Assembly: GCF_025144145.1 (NCBI RefSeq)
Contig: NZ_CP083546.1
Coordinates: 1,194,501 to 1,258,500, forward strand
Origin: Leisingera sp. M658
Lineage (GTDB): Bacteria; Pseudomonadota; Alphaproteobacteria; Rhodobacterales; Rhodobacteraceae
Reading direction: 5' to 3'
Length of the DNA: 64,000 nucleotides
Made by a program: the position numbers and the translations under genes. Numbering within the stretch: position 1 is the first letter of the stretch; the number at the start of each line of letters is the position of its first letter. This document shows positions 52,237 through 62,156 of this stretch, piece after piece. The notes below the pieces were generated by a model, which worked only from the letters and a program-made list of their open reading frames with translations, was not told the origin of the DNA and ran no database searches.

Positions 52237-53214
52237 ATGGATACCGAACAGCTGAAGCAGAAGATCCTGGCCGGCGACCGCCGGGCCTTGGCGCGCGCCA
52301 TCACCCTGGTGGAAAGCGGCCGCGACGATCACCGAACCAAGGCGCAGGAACTGCTGTCGGAGCTGGCAAAACACAAACGCCAGTCGCTGCGCATCGGCCT
52401 GTCGGGCACACCGGGGGTGGGTAAGTCCACCTTCATCGAAAGCTTCGGCATGATGCTGACAGCGCTGGGTCTGCGCGTCGCGGTGCTGGCGGTGGACCCC
52501 AGCTCGGCACGCTCCGGCGGTTCAATCCTGGGCGACAAGACCCGGATGGAGCGCCTCAGCCGCGACAAGAACGCTTTTATCCGCCCGTCCCCCAGCCAGA
52601 CCCACCTGGGCGGCGTCGCCCGCCGCTCGCGTGAGGCGGTGGCCCTGTGCGAGGCGGCAGGGTTTGACGTGGTGCTGGTTGAAACCGTCGGCGTCGGCCA
52701 GTCGGAAACCGTGGTGGCCGAGATGTCGGACCTGTTCCTGCTGCTGCTGGCACCCGCCGGCGGCGATGAACTGCAGGGCGTGAAGCGCGGTATCATGGAA
52801 ATGGCCGACCTCATCCTGGTCAACAAGGCAGACGGCCCTCTGAAACCCGTCGCCACCCGCACCTGCGCTGACTACGCGGGTGCCCTGCGCCTGTTGCGCA
52901 AGCGCCCGCAGGACCCCGAGGGCTTCCCCAAGGCGCTGATGGTCTCGGCAGTCGAGGAACACGGGCTGGAACAAGCCTGGGAAGAGATGCAGGCGCTGAC
53001 CGTCTGGCGCCGCGACAACGGCCATTGGGAGCGGCGGCGCGCGGATCAATCCTGCTACTGGTTCGATCAGGAAGTGCGCCAGGCATTGCTGGCGCGGCTG
53101 CATACCGCCAGTGCCCAATCCGCCATGGCAGAGCTGTCCGGCCAGGTGGCCAAGGGTGCGCTGACCCCGGCGGCGGCGGCGCAGCAGATGCTGCAGGACC
53201 ATCTGAAGGGCTGA
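52237..53214 (+). CDS. meaB: Methylmalonyl-CoA mutase-associated GTPase MeaB
   Basis: A 325-residue P-loop GTPase that loads and protects methylmalonyl-CoA mutase. Walker A is GTPGVGKST (57-65), the base-recognition motif is LVNKADG, and switch regions include VETVGVGQSE. The ATG at 52237 begins MDTEQLKQKI. It belongs to the same pathway as mce at 4642, though not clustered with it. The next gene starts six bases later. Confidence 0.93.
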   Translation: MDTEQLKQKILAGDRRALARAITLVESGRDDHRTKAQELLSELAKHKRQSLRIGLSGTPGVGKSTFIESFGMMLTALGLRVAVLAVDPSSARSGGSILGDKTRMERLSRDKNAFIRPSPSQTHLGGVARRSREAVALCEAAGFDVVLVETVGVGQSETVVAEMSDLFLLLLAPAGGDELQGVKRGIMEMADLILVNKADGPLKPVATRTCADYAGALRLLRKRPQDPEGFPKALMVSAVEEHGLEQAWEEMQALTVWRRDNGHWERRRADQSCYWFDQEVRQALLARLHTASAQSAMAELSGQVAKGALTPAAAAQQMLQDHLKG

Positions 53215-53219
53215 CCGCC

Positions 53220-54023
53220 ATGCAGGAGATCCGGGTCTTTGACGGCGAAAAGCTGCGCGCCTCGCTGTTCAACGCGGGGGCAAAGCGCCTGTTTGCGACC
53301 TTTCGCCAGCGGGTCGCTGTGGCGGGCGAATTCGAAGACCGCGGCCCGGTGAAAAACATGACCCGGCACGGCTATGCGCATCTGCATATCCAGTGCCGCA
53401 ACAATGATTGGTATGTGAACAGCGAAACCCAGGCGCTGTCGCGCAGCCTGAAAAACCTGACCAAAGGCTATAGGGACGCGGCGGCCATGGGGTTTTCCAT
53501 GGGCGGCTACGGGGCGTTGCGGTTTTCTTCGGCGCTGAACCTGAAGCGGCTGATCGCCGTCTCGCCGCAATACACCATTGCGCAAGGTGCGGTGCCGCAT
53601 GACCGCCGCCGCAAGGAAGCGGCCGCTTTCGATGAGGCGCTGGGCGACCTGATCTGTTATGGCCGCCACGGCGTTCAGGGGGTGGTACTGTTCGATCCGT
53701 TCCGCAAGATGGACCTGAACCACGCGCTGTACATACAGGCGGTGTTTCCCGACCTGCAGCTGTGCCGGCTGTCCTGCGGCGGCCACCCGGCCAGCCAGGT
53801 GATCCGCGAGGGCGGCAGTTTCTGGGATCTGCAGTCCATGCTGCACACGGGGCCGCTGACTGCGGCGCGGGTTCTGGGTCTGCACAGAGAGCGGCGCAGG
53901 CGCTCGCAGACCTATTGGCAGCGCCTGGCGCGGGTCGCGCGCCAGCGCGGCAGGCCGCAGCTTGGCGCCGCTGCGGACGCCCGGCTTGAAAGGCTTGCAG
54001 CCGAACAGGAAAACGGGCAGTAA
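53220..54023 (+). CDS. Alpha/beta-hydrolase-like protein of unknown role
   Basis: A 267-residue protein starting six bases after meaB. The elbow AMGFSMGGYGALRFSSAL (Ser near 97) and IAVSPQYTI resemble an alpha/beta hydrolase, but a partner His/Asp pattern is not clear. The C-terminal 60 residues are Arg-rich. It resembles surface-polysaccharide-associated proteins of Rhodobacteraceae. A cytoplasmic role linked to mutase metabolism cannot be excluded. Confidence 0.65.
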   Translation: MQEIRVFDGEKLRASLFNAGAKRLFATFRQRVAVAGEFEDRGPVKNMTRHGYAHLHIQCRNNDWYVNSETQALSRSLKNLTKGYRDAAAMGFSMGGYGALRFSSALNLKRLIAVSPQYTIAQGAVPHDRRRKEAAAFDEALGDLICYGRHGVQGVVLFDPFRKMDLNHALYIQAVFPDLQLCRLSCGGHPASQVIREGGSFWDLQSMLHTGPLTAARVLGLHRERRRRSQTYWQRLARVARQRGRPQLGAAADARLERLAAEQENGQ

Positions 54024-54129
54024 GCGCCTCAAGAAAGCTGAGTTGAATCACTTGACGCTGTTGCTGGTTGATCGTATGAGCAGCGGACCAGTTTTCGGGC
54101 GCAGCCAATGGCAGCGCCCCTTGTGATTT

Positions 54130-54150
54130 GGTCCGGATCTGCTCCGGACC
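54130..54150 (+). promoter_or_regulatory. Perfect hairpin in the rpmB leader
   Basis: GGTCCGGA-TCTGC-TCCGGACC, ending 23 bases before the rpmB start. It could be an mRNA processing or autoregulatory element. Confidence 0.5.
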
Positions 54151-54173
54151 TCCGAAAAACGAAGGATGATGAT

Positions 54174-54464
54174 ATGTCGCGCCGTTGCGAACTGACCGGA
54201 AAAGGCCCGATGACTGGCAACAATGTCAGCCACGCGAAAAACAGAACCCGCCGCCGGTTTCTGCCGAACCTGAATGATGTGACCCTGCAGTCCGAGACCC
54301 TGGGCCGCGGTGTCAAGCTGAAGATCTCCGCAGCAGCCCTGCGCTCGGTTGATCACCGTGGCGGTCTGGACGCCTTCCTGGCAAAAGCCAAGAACGAAGA
54401 GCTGTCCGACACCGCCCTGAAAGTGAAAAAAGAGATCGCCAAGGCACAAGCCGCCGAAGCCTGA
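54174..54464 (+). CDS. rpmB: 50S ribosomal protein L28
   Basis: A 96-residue L28 with the family start [32 protein letters not shown] and C-terminal [22 protein letters not shown]. The ATG at 54174 follows CGAAGG. It is a single gene with its own leader hairpin and terminator. Confidence 0.97.
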   Translation: MSRRCELTGKGPMTGNNVSHAKNRTRRRFLPNLNDVTLQSETLGRGVKLKISAAALRSVDHRGGLDAFLAKAKNEELSDTALKVKKEIAKAQAAEA

Positions 54465-54518
54465 TAGGCTTGGCTTGGCCGAACTGGCCTGATCCTTTCA
54501 CCGGATTACAGTTACAGG

Positions 54519-54549
54519 CACCGCGCCGGGGAAACCCGGCGCGGTGTTT
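54519..54549 (+). terminator. Terminator after rpmB
   Basis: CACCGCGCCGGG-GAAA-CCCGGCGCGGTG, perfect 12-bp stem, followed by TTTGCGTTT. Confidence 0.7.
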
Positions 54550-54617
54550 GCGTTTGCGCAATCTGCCGCGGTGATGGCTCTTGCGGCGGCGGCACAGGGC
54601 GGGCATATCAGCCTGTG

Positions 54618-54965
54618 ATGAAACACATTCTGCGCCTTAACCTTGGCCTGTTCCTGGCCCTTGCGGTTGCCCTGACAGGCCATAGCGCTGCTGCACGGCA
54701 GGGTGCGCGCGATGCGGCCGGGCAGATGGTGATCTGCACAGGTCTGGGGCCGGAAGTTATCTATGTGGACAGCGAAGGCCAGCCGGTCCAGCCGCCGCAC
54801 AGCTGCCCCGATTGCGTGATGCATCTGCTGGACGCCGTGGCGCCGCCTGCCACGCTGCCGGTTCCCGGGCAGCCAGCGGGCCGTGTGCACGCGGTTTCGC
54901 ATAAGGCCGCCATTGGCAGCTATTTCAAACCAAGGGCCACCGCGCGTTCGCCGCCTGCGGCCTGA
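54618..54965 (+). CDS. Small exported DUF2946-like protein
   Basis: A 115-residue protein with a signal sequence (MMKHILRLNLGLFLALAVALTGHSAA). It then has MVICTGLGPEVIYVD and the Cys pair PPHSCPDCVMHLLDA seen in DUF2946 proteins that accompany copper genes. The PCuAC copper chaperone gene follows by 55 bases, supporting a copper role. An ATG at 54618 or GTG one codon earlier is possible. Confidence 0.65.
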   Translation: MKHILRLNLGLFLALAVALTGHSAAARQGARDAAGQMVICTGLGPEVIYVDSEGQPVQPPHSCPDCVMHLLDAVAPPATLPVPGQPAGRVHAVSHKAAIGSYFKPRATARSPPAA

Positions 54966-55020
54966 TTGCAGACAAGCCCATTACCCCAAAATTCAATCGT
55001 TTCTTATGAGGAGGCATAAA

Positions 55021-55497
55021 ATGTCCCTGAAATCTGTATTCCTTGCCGCCGCTGCAGCAGCCGCTTTGGCCGGATCCGCTTATGCAGACGGTGCCCACAA
55101 GATCATGGTCCATGACCAATACGCGCGGGTGTCCTCGCCCACCGCCAAGGCCGGTGCTGCTTTCATGGCGATCATGAACCAGACCCATGCCGATGACCGG
55201 CTGATCGATGTCCGCTCGGATGTGGCCGCCAGGGTGCAGCTGCACACCCACAAGGAAGGTGATGACGGCGTCATGAAGATGATGCATGTCGAAGAAGGCT
55301 TTGCCATTGCCGAGGGCGATACCCATATGCTGAAGCGCGGCGGCGATCACATCATGTTCATGGGGCTGAACCAGGCGCTGAACCACGGCGATGTGGTGAA
55401 AGTCACGCTGGTGTTCGAAAACGCCGGCGAGGTCGAAATCGAAGTGCCTGTGGATTTGGAGCGCAAGGCAGAAGGCCACGGCGGCCACTCCAACTGA
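55021..55497 (+). CDS. Copper chaperone PCuAC
   Basis: A 158-residue periplasmic protein with a Sec signal (residues 1-22). It carries the PCuAC copper(I) motif: VQLHTHKEGDDGVMKM followed by HMLKRGGDHIMFMGLN, the His/Met ligands. It delivers copper to the CuA site of cytochrome oxidase. GAGGAGG lies upstream of the ATG. A His-rich tail (GHGGHS) may add binding. A terminator follows. Confidence 0.92.
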   Translation: MSLKSVFLAAAAAAALAGSAYADGAHKIMVHDQYARVSSPTAKAGAAFMAIMNQTHADDRLIDVRSDVAARVQLHTHKEGDDGVMKMMHVEEGFAIAEGDTHMLKRGGDHIMFMGLNQALNHGDVVKVTLVFENAGEVEIEVPVDLERKAEGHGGHSN

Positions 55498-55562
55498 ACC
55501 CGGGCAGGATAAGGCAGGGCGGGCGCGGCGTCAGGCTGCGCTGCAGCCCTCCTTCGCGCCCA

Positions 55563-55587
55563 AAGCCCGCCGGATGGCGGGCTTTTT
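55563..55587. terminator. Terminator between PCuAC and sirtuin genes
   Basis: AAGCCCGCC-GGAT-GGCGGGCTTTTT, in a convergent gap; strong on the plus strand. Confidence 0.85.
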
Positions 55588-55598
55588 GCCGTTTGGGG

Positions 55599-56297
55599 CT
55601 AGCCCAGCTGCTCAGCGACCCAGACTGGAGCGGTTTCGCTGGCCGGACCAAAGCGACGCTCGGCAAAGCGGGAGGCTGCGGAGGACGGCTCCAGATTCAG
55701 CTCAACCGTATGGGCACCCGCCAGATGCGCCTCATCGACAAAGGCCGCCGCCGGGTAGACTTCGCCCGAGGTGCCGATGGCGGCAAAGACATCTGCCTGC
55801 GCCAGATGGGCATAGATCTCCTCCATGAAATGGGGGATCTCGCCGAACCAGACCACGTCGGGCCGGCCCGCAGGCGCCGTGCAGGCGGGGCAGGGCGTGC
55901 CTGTGTGCATCTGCAGCGGCGCGGGCCAGCGGTGGCCGCAATCAGCGCAAAGCGCGCCCGCCAGCGTGCCGTGCATATGCAGCACCTCCGCCGCACCGCC
56001 GGCCTCGTGCAGCCCGTCCACGTTCTGGGTGATAATGACCACCTCGCCCGGGTGGTCCCTTTGCAGCCCTGCAAGCGCCCGATGCGCCGCATTGGGCCGG
56101 GCTTTAGCCGCCTGGGCGCGGCGGGCGTTGTAAAAGCGATGCACCAGATCCGGGTTGCGGGCAAAACCTTCCGGGGTTGCCACATCCTCGATCCGGTGCT
56201 GCGCCCACAGGCCCCCTTCGTCGCGGAATGTACCCAGCCCGCTTTCGGCGGAAATCCCGGCGCCGGTCAGAATGACAATCTTCGCGCTCTTTCTCAT
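55599..56297 (-). CDS. cobB: NAD-dependent protein deacylase (CobB-type sirtuin)
   Basis: A 232-residue sirtuin. It has the NAD motif GAGISAESGLGTFRD near residue 15, the QNVDGLH block, catalytic His in LHMHGTL, and two zinc CxxC pairs (CADC, CPAC). The YNARR sequence supplies the Tyr-x-x-Arg pair of desuccinylase-type class III sirtuins. GGAGG ten bases upstream selects the ATG at 56297 over one at 56318. Confidence 0.92.
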   Translation of the reverse strand: MRKSAKIVILTGAGISAESGLGTFRDEGGLWAQHRIEDVATPEGFARNPDLVHRFYNARRAQAAKARPNAAHRALAGLQRDHPGEVVIITQNVDGLHEAGGAAEVLHMHGTLAGALCADCGHRWPAPLQMHTGTPCPACTAPAGRPDVVWFGEIPHFMEEIYAHLAQADVFAAIGTSGEVYPAAAFVDEAHLAGAHTVELNLEPSSAASRFAERRFGPASETAPVWVAEQLG

Positions 56298-56346
56298 CGC
56301 CGCGGAACCTCCTATCACTGACCCTATTCACAGGAGCCTTAGACGC

Positions 56347-56784
56347 ATGCCTACCCGTATTCTGTTTGTCTGCCTAGGAAACATCTGCCGCTCTCCGGCC
56401 GCCGAGGGCGTGTTCCGCGCGCTCAGCCCCGGAGCTGAGACCGACAGCGCCGGCACCGCGTCCTATCACGCAGGCGAGCCGCCTTACGGCCCGATGCAGG
56501 CAGCAGCGCGGGCACGGGGGCTGGATATCTCGGACTTGCGGGCGCGGCAGTTCCACCGCGATGATTTTGCAGACTTCGATCTGATTATCGCAATGGATGC
56601 CAGAAATCTGGACAACATCGAGGCGTTGCGCCCAGCAGGCAATGGTACCCCCGTGCGCCTGTTCACAGCTTACGCACCCGAAACCGGCGCGGACCATGTG
56701 CCCGATCCCTATTACACCCGCGACTTCGATGGTTGCCTGGATCTGATCGAGGCCGCCGCCAAAGGGCTGAAAGCGGCCCTGTAG
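56347..56784 (+). CDS. Low-molecular-weight protein-tyrosine phosphatase
   Basis: A 145-residue phosphatase with the P-loop CLGNICRSP at 9-17 (Cys9 nucleophile, Arg15) and the general acid in VPDPYY near 116. Divergent from the sirtuin gene, 49 bases apart. Physiological substrate unknown. Confidence 0.92.
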   Translation: MPTRILFVCLGNICRSPAAEGVFRALSPGAETDSAGTASYHAGEPPYGPMQAAARARGLDISDLRARQFHRDDFADFDLIIAMDARNLDNIEALRPAGNGTPVRLFTAYAPETGADHVPDPYYTRDFDGCLDLIEAAAKGLKAAL

Positions 56785-57750
56785 TTATGCACCGATCACC
56801 CGGAACCCGCCCGCCAGAAACGGCAGCTGCTGCACCGCCGGGTCGATCATCTGGGTCTGCACCAGGCGGCGCAGGGTCTCTGCCACGTCGCGCGGCACCC
56901 GGTCGGCCCAATCGGCGGCCGTGAACAGCGAGATTGTCCGCGACATCTCGCCAAAGGGCAGCGGGAACGCATCAATCTGATCGTGGAACCGTGCTGCCCG
57001 CATATATCCCAGCGGCGTGGTCACCGCCCAGCCGATCCGCCGCGCCACCATCGCCATCAGCGCCAGATGCGAGCCGACCTCGAACCGGTCCTCAAACTCC
57101 AGCTTCTGGCGCACCAGCAGCCCCTCGATCTGCTGCGAGATCAGCTGCTCGCGCGCATAGCGCAGGAACGGCAAATCCTGCAGCTGCTCCGCCGCCTGTG
57201 CCGCATCGGACAATGCGCCGCGCGGCGCCACCAGAATGAAGGGATCGCGCACCAGCGGGTATTCCACCAGCCCCTCATGCAGCCCGCCGGCGGTGGCGGC
57301 AACGGCGATATGCAGCTCGCGGGCCTCAATTGCCTGCACAATGTCATGGCTGGAGGCGGTGATCATCTTGAACCGGCACTGGGTCAGGCTGTCCGCTAGA
57401 ATAGTAGCCAGCCGCGGGGTCAGGTCATTGTCGAAATCATCGATCAGACCGATCGACAGCGCTTGCAAGTGGCTGAGATCCATCACCGTCAGCTCGCTTT
57501 GCGCCAGCCGCAGCTCCGACAAGACCGCCTCGGTCCGGGCCAGGAAACTGCGCCCGGCGGCGGTCAGCACCATCGGGCGGCGGCCATGGTCGATCAGCTC
57601 GCTGTCCAGTGCCTTTTCCAAGTTGCGCATCTGCTGGCTGACGGCGGGCTGGCTGAGGCCGGTCATCTCTGCCGCCTGCGCCACCGATCCGGTCTTGGCC
57701 AGCGCCTCGAACACTTCCAGCCCGCGCAGGGTAACACCTTTGATCAACAT
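56785..57750 (-). CDS. LysR family transcriptional regulator
   Basis: A 321-residue LysR regulator with an N-terminal winged helix-turn-helix (LRGLEVFEALAKTGSVAQAAEMTGLSQPAVSQQMRNLEKAL) and a substrate-binding domain from about 95. The ATG at 57750 starts MLIKGVTLRG. Its stop abuts the phosphatase stop. The regulated genes are not evident. Confidence 0.9.
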   Translation of the reverse strand: MLIKGVTLRGLEVFEALAKTGSVAQAAEMTGLSQPAVSQQMRNLEKALDSELIDHGRRPMVLTAAGRSFLARTEAVLSELRLAQSELTVMDLSHLQALSIGLIDDFDNDLTPRLATILADSLTQCRFKMITASSHDIVQAIEARELHIAVAATAGGLHEGLVEYPLVRDPFILVAPRGALSDAAQAAEQLQDLPFLRYAREQLISQQIEGLLVRQKLEFEDRFEVGSHLALMAMVARRIGWAVTTPLGYMRAARFHDQIDAFPLPFGEMSRTISLFTAADWADRVPRDVAETLRRLVQTQMIDPAVQQLPFLAGGFRVIGA

Positions 57751-57925
57751 GCAATCGCTCCAATACCTTACGCCGTTTGTTCCGCGTTGCAGCAGCCCGG
57801 TCAAGGGGGGCAAAGGCGCAGCCTTTCCCCCTTGCGAAAATGCCGCAGCACAGATGTATCAAAACGGGCAAAGGCATTCGTTGGGACGCCTTTACTGTGC
57901 AGGTCAGGGAGTGGAGACGGCAGGC

Positions 57926-58237
57926 TCAGCCGCAGTTGCGCGCCGCATGATCGCCAAAGGCCTTGTAGCGCAGCCACAGCCGTTCGTCCGTGCGGTTGGA
58001 GGACTGGCGCACCACCTGGGCCTGGTGCGGGTCGGAAAACCATTTCGAGACGGTCTTGCGCTCGGATCGTGTCAGGCTGCGGTTGGCCACCTTCTGAATG
58101 CAGTTGCACAGGCCGGGCGAGGCGGCGGTGCGGTCCGACTGGCGGCAGGCGCGTTCAATCGCGCCAGCCTCGGCCTCTGAAGGGGTAAATGCTGCAAGAA
58201 ACCCGGCGCAAAGCGCGGCGGTCAGGAAAAATTTCAT
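57926..58237 (-). CDS. Small exported protein with conserved cysteines (hypothetical)
   Basis: A 103-residue protein with a Sec signal (MKFFLTAALCAGFLAAFTPSEAEA), then CRQSDRTAASPGLCNCIQKVANRSL and a C-terminal RNCG. This resembles Rhodobacteraceae periplasmic proteins of unknown function, possibly disulfide-bonded. Confidence 0.7.
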   Translation of the reverse strand: MKFFLTAALCAGFLAAFTPSEAEAGAIERACRQSDRTAASPGLCNCIQKVANRSLTRSERKTVSKWFSDPHQAQVVRQSSNRTDERLWLRYKAFGDHAARNCG

Positions 58238-58403
58238 CTGGCTCGTGCCCCGTTTTTTGGCAAGCGGATCTGATGCCCGCGGAATTGCCCGCAGTATGCC
58301 AAAAGCCAAGGCGCGTTTCAATCATGGTAAACGGGGTGTTGAGAAGGCCAGTGTTCAGCAGGGCTGGAGCGCCGGCTGCCCGGCACTCCAGCGGCTGCCG
58401 GTC

Positions 58404-58586
58404 TCAGGTCTGGTTTGGTCCGCGCATTGCGCGGATCGCCTGGCGCACGGCTTTCCAGTCCGCCGCCTCATCGTCTTTGCCGGCTGCTTCGCAGCGGCGC
58501 ATCTTCTGCGCGGCTTCCAGCTCGGCCTTGTCGCCATGCGCGCTATAGAGCGCGCGGGCATATTCGGTCGCTTTGATTGCATCCAT
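58404..58586 (-). CDS. Small helical protein (hypothetical, 60 aa)
   Basis: A 60-residue acidic/basic helical protein (MDAIKATEYARALYSAHGDKAELEAAQKMRRCEAAG). AAGGAGG lies nine bases before the ATG, strongly supporting this start over longer frames. No family recognised. Confidence 0.65.
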   Translation of the reverse strand: MDAIKATEYARALYSAHGDKAELEAAQKMRRCEAAGKDDEAADWKAVRQAIRAMRGPNQT

Positions 58587-58791
58587 ACGGGTCGTCCTCC
58601 TTGCTGCGGCTCCCACCAGAGGTCTGCGCGTTTCGCGGAATGAGGCGAGTATAGCGCATTTTGCCGCCGCGCGCAGGGAGAGCGAAGAATTTGACGGGGT
58701 TTGTGCTGCGGGGGAGGGATGTGCCCGCGCCCAAGCATTAGTCTTAGAGGCAAAATGCGAAGGGGCACGGCTGGCCTTGGGAACGTGCAAC

Positions 58792-58872
58792 GCGCCTTCC
58801 CGTTTTGCCGCAGGCAAACCTGCCGTTTGACGGGAAGGTCAGGCGCGGCCCGGCCTTGCGGCCGGGCGGAGC
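58792..58872 (+). repeat. Dispersed repeat family 2, copy 1
   Basis: About 80 bases beginning GCGCCTTCCCGTTTTGCC, with a GCC-GCA-GGC stem, TTTGACGGGAAGG, and GGCCGGGCGGAGC at the end. The inverted counterpart is at 62157-62238. It runs into the 3' end of the next gene and supplies its last codons. Confidence 0.7.
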
Positions 58873-60160
58873 GATTTCTCAACCTGTGTCTGCGGCAGCC
58901 CGTCCCGCATCAAAAGACCGCGGATTTGCTCTTTTCTTTCGATCAGGCTTTCATAGCGTTTGCGCAGGTCGGCATCTTCTCCGCTCAGCATCCAAAGCCC
59001 GCCAGCAAGACTGCCCCACAGCGCTGTTTGGGCAAGCAGATGCAAAATGCCCTTGTGCTCTGACTTGGGCAGGCTTGCGATTACGGCCTCAAGCCCGGAG
59101 ATTTTGCCCTCCAGCTCAGCGACCTTGGCATTGAGACGGCCAACCTCAGCTCTCAGTTGATCTTCCGTTTCGCTCGCAATGGTTTCGCTGCTCAGCGCAT
59201 TCTGGATGGCGGAGGTTACTGCCAGCAGCAAGGCCGGCAAAGCCGTGAGCGGTTCCAAGGCATCAGGAAGCGCATTGGCGCCGGTTTCTGCGTGGAAGCG
59301 GTCAATGCTGTGAGTGACCTGCGCGGCCAGCCCTTGCAGGCTTGCGGAGGAGATGATCCGGTTTTCGATCAAGTGGCTCACGGACTTCGGTTCGTGTTTG
59401 GGAAAGCGTTCCTTGCCTGCTCGCGGTGCGCTGAACTCAGCCCTGATGCGTTCGATTTCGGCTGCGACGGCTTCGGGGCCTGCGTCCCAGACCGCATCGC
59501 CAATCAGGGCAATCCGGCGCTGGAGGTCCCAGTCTATCGGTTGTCCTTCTAGGAAGCCTTGGTACCAGGCGCGCCAGAAAGTCCAACAGTCATGCGACAG
59601 TTTTTCTTTCCAGTTCAAAGCGCCAAACGAACTTACGAACTTTCGATAGTGTAGCTGCCGTGGATTGTTAGGAAGCTGCTCTAGGTCTTGCCTGATCCGC
59701 TGCATTTCACGTTGGTACGGCCCAGCTGCAAAAAATGACAAGTAGTGTCCAAGGATATCAGCCGCCGATGGTTGGGAAGTGTGTGCCGACAGTCTTAAAG
59801 CGATGTCTTGCGCCAAAGTCGTGACGTTGCCGTTTGGCAGCCAAATGCCCAGTCGTTTTGAAGTTCCCTTCGCCTGCGCAATTGCCGCCTCGATTGAAGA
59901 CGTCAAAGCCAGATCATCTGAAGCGCCGATGTGACAGCACTGCGTGATGAGGCTGCGAAGATGCGACAAAAAAAATATAAGTTGGCTTCAGCGCCTTCTT
60001 CTGGAGAGGGCAACCCTGCGGCTAGTAGCGGTAGCGCGCTGAGCGCTGTTCGAACTAGAAGCACGTTGTGGAATGGTTCAGCAGCGTGTGTATCTAGTTC
60101 AGCGGTCAACAGCTGAAACAATGTCTCTAGCTCATTACTAGACTGGTCTTCTTTATGCAT
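58839..60160 (-). CDS. Unknown protein split by a frameshift at a T8 run
   Basis: Two minus-strand frames overlap here. The first (60160 to 59903) starts with ATG ([23 protein letters not shown]) and reads sensibly to NLYFF. The second (59969 to 58839) has no ATG, its only start being a TTG inside the same T8 run (59968-59975). A one-base slip there joins them into a ~438-residue helical protein. It has a coiled coil ([19 protein letters not shown]) and one membrane segment ([18 protein letters not shown]). Low GC relative to neighbours. No family recognised. It could be a pseudogene, a sequencing error or programmed slippage. Confidence 0.6.
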
Positions 60161-60206
60161 TCAATCAGCCTTGACCAAACCCCGATTCCAAATCATATCC
60201 CCTTGC

Positions 60207-62006
60207 ATGACAGAGCTCTCAAAGATCCGCAATTTCTCCATCGTCGCCCATATCGACCATGGCAAATCCACCCTCGCTGACCGGCTCATCCAGGAGACCG
60301 GCACGGTGAAGGACCGCGATATGAAGGAACAGCTGCTCGACTCGATGGATATCGAGCGCGAGCGCGGGATCACCATCAAGGCCAATACCGTCCGCATCGA
60401 CTACAAGGCCGATGACGGCGAGACATATGTGCTGAACCTGATCGACACCCCCGGCCACGTCGATTTCGCCTATGAGGTCTCCCGCTCCATGCGTGCGGTC
60501 GAAGGCTCGCTGCTGGTGGTCGACAGCTCGCAAGGGGTCGAGGCGCAGACCCTGGCCAATGTCTATCACGCGATGGAGGCCGACCACGAGATCGTGCCGG
60601 TGCTGAACAAGATCGACCTGCCGGCCTCTGACTGTGATCGCGTCGCTGAACAGATCGAGGATGTGATCGGCATCGACGCCTCGGGCGCCATCCGGGTTTC
60701 GGCCAAAACAGGCCAGGGCATCCGCGAAACGCTGGAAGCCATCGTGCAGCATTTGCCCGCCCCCAAAGGCACCCGCGACGCGCCGCTGAAGGCGATGCTG
60801 GTGGATTCGTGGTACGACGCCTATCTTGGCGTCATCGTGCTGGTACGGGTGATGGATGGCACCCTGAAAAAGGGCATGCGGGTCAAATTCATGTCCAACG
60901 ACACCCTGCACCACGTGGACCGCATCGGCGTGTTCCGCCCCGAGATGCAGATGATCGAGTCTCTGGGCCCCGGCGAGATCGGCTTCCTCACCGCTTCGAT
61001 CAAACAGGTGCGCGACACCCGCGTCGGCGATACCATCACCAACGACCGCAACGGCACCGAGGTCGCGCTGCCGGGCTTCAAACCGGCCCAGCCGGTGGTG
61101 TTCTGCGGCCTCTTCCCGGTCGATTCCGCCGAGTTTGAAGACCTGCGTGATGCCATCGACAAGCTGGCCCTGAACGACGCGTCTTTCAGTTTCGAGATGG
61201 AAACCTCCGCAGCACTTGGCTTTGGCTTCCGCTGCGGCTTCCTGGGTCTGTTGCACCTCGAAGTGATCCGCGACCGGATTGAACGCGAATACAATATTGA
61301 GCTGATCACCACCGCGCCCAGCGTGATCTACCACGTCTACATGAAAGACGGCGAGAAGACCGACCTGCACAACCCCGCCGACATGCCCGACATGTCCAAG
61401 GTCGACCACATCCAGGAGCCGCGCATCAAGGCGACGATCCTGGTGCCCGATGACTATCTGGGCGACGTGCTGAAACTGTGCCAGGAGCGCCGCGGCATTC
61501 AGGAGGACCTGACCTACGCCGGCTCCCGCGCCATGGTGGTCTATGACCTGCCGCTGAACGAGGTGGTGTTCGACTTCTACGACCGGCTGAAATCGGTGAC
61601 CAAGGGCTATGCCTCCTTTGACTACCAGATGACCGGCTACCGCGAGGATGCGCTGGTCAAGATGTCGGTGCTGGTCAACGACGAGCCGGTGGATGCGCTG
61701 TCGATGATGGTGCACCGCGACCGGGCTGAGATGCGCGGACGTGCGATGTGCGAAAAGCTGAAAGAACTGATCCCGCGCCACATGTTCAAGATCCCGATCC
61801 AGGCGGCCATCGGCGGCAAGGTCATCGCGCGCGAGACCCTGTCCGCCCTGCGCAAGGACGTGACCGCCAAATGCTATGGCGGCGACGCCACCCGGAAGCG
61901 GAAACTGCTGGATAAGCAGAAAGCCGGCAAGAAGAAGATGCGCCAGTTCGGCAAGGTGGATATCCCGCAGGAAGCGTTTATTTCCGCCCTCAAAATGGAC
62001 AGCTAA
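60207..62006 (+). CDS. lepA: Elongation factor 4 (LepA)
   Basis: A 599-residue translational GTPase that acts on ribosomes in stress and assembly. The P-loop is AHIDHGKS (14-21), followed by DTPGHVDF and NKIDLP, and the LepA C-terminal domain ends [26 protein letters not shown]. The ATG at 60207 gives [16 protein letters not shown] terminator follows. Confidence 0.98.
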   Translation: MTELSKIRNFSIVAHIDHGKSTLADRLIQETGTVKDRDMKEQLLDSMDIERERGITIKANTVRIDYKADDGETYVLNLIDTPGHVDFAYEVSRSMRAVEGSLLVVDSSQGVEAQTLANVYHAMEADHEIVPVLNKIDLPASDCDRVAEQIEDVIGIDASGAIRVSAKTGQGIRETLEAIVQHLPAPKGTRDAPLKAMLVDSWYDAYLGVIVLVRVMDGTLKKGMRVKFMSNDTLHHVDRIGVFRPEMQMIESLGPGEIGFLTASIKQVRDTRVGDTITNDRNGTEVALPGFKPAQPVVFCGLFPVDSAEFEDLRDAIDKLALNDASFSFEMETSAALGFGFRCGFLGLLHLEVIRDRIEREYNIELITTAPSVIYHVYMKDGEKTDLHNPADMPDMSKVDHIQEPRIKATILVPDDYLGDVLKLCQERRGIQEDLTYAGSRAMVVYDLPLNEVVFDFYDRLKSVTKGYASFDYQMTGYREDALVKMSVLVNDEPVDALSMMVHRDRAEMRGRAMCEKLKELIPRHMFKIPIQAAIGGKVIARETLSALRKDVTAKCYGGDATRKRKLLDKQKAGKKKMRQFGKVDIPQEAFISALKMDS

Positions 62007-62114
62007 GGCTGTCCCTTTTCGAGGGCGCGCGGGCGAAAGCGGTTGGCGCAGCCTATTGCGTGCCCGCACCTCAGTGTTCTGCGGTGACAACGCTACATTT
62101 CTAAACAAAGCAAC

Positions 62115-62136
62115 ACGGGGCCACGGCCCCGTTTTT
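62115..62136 (+). terminator. Terminator after lepA
   Basis: ACGGGGCC-AC-GGCCCCGT followed by TTTT, about 110 bases after the lepA stop. Confidence 0.75.
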
Positions 62137-62156
62137 CGTATCCACGACCCCCAAGA

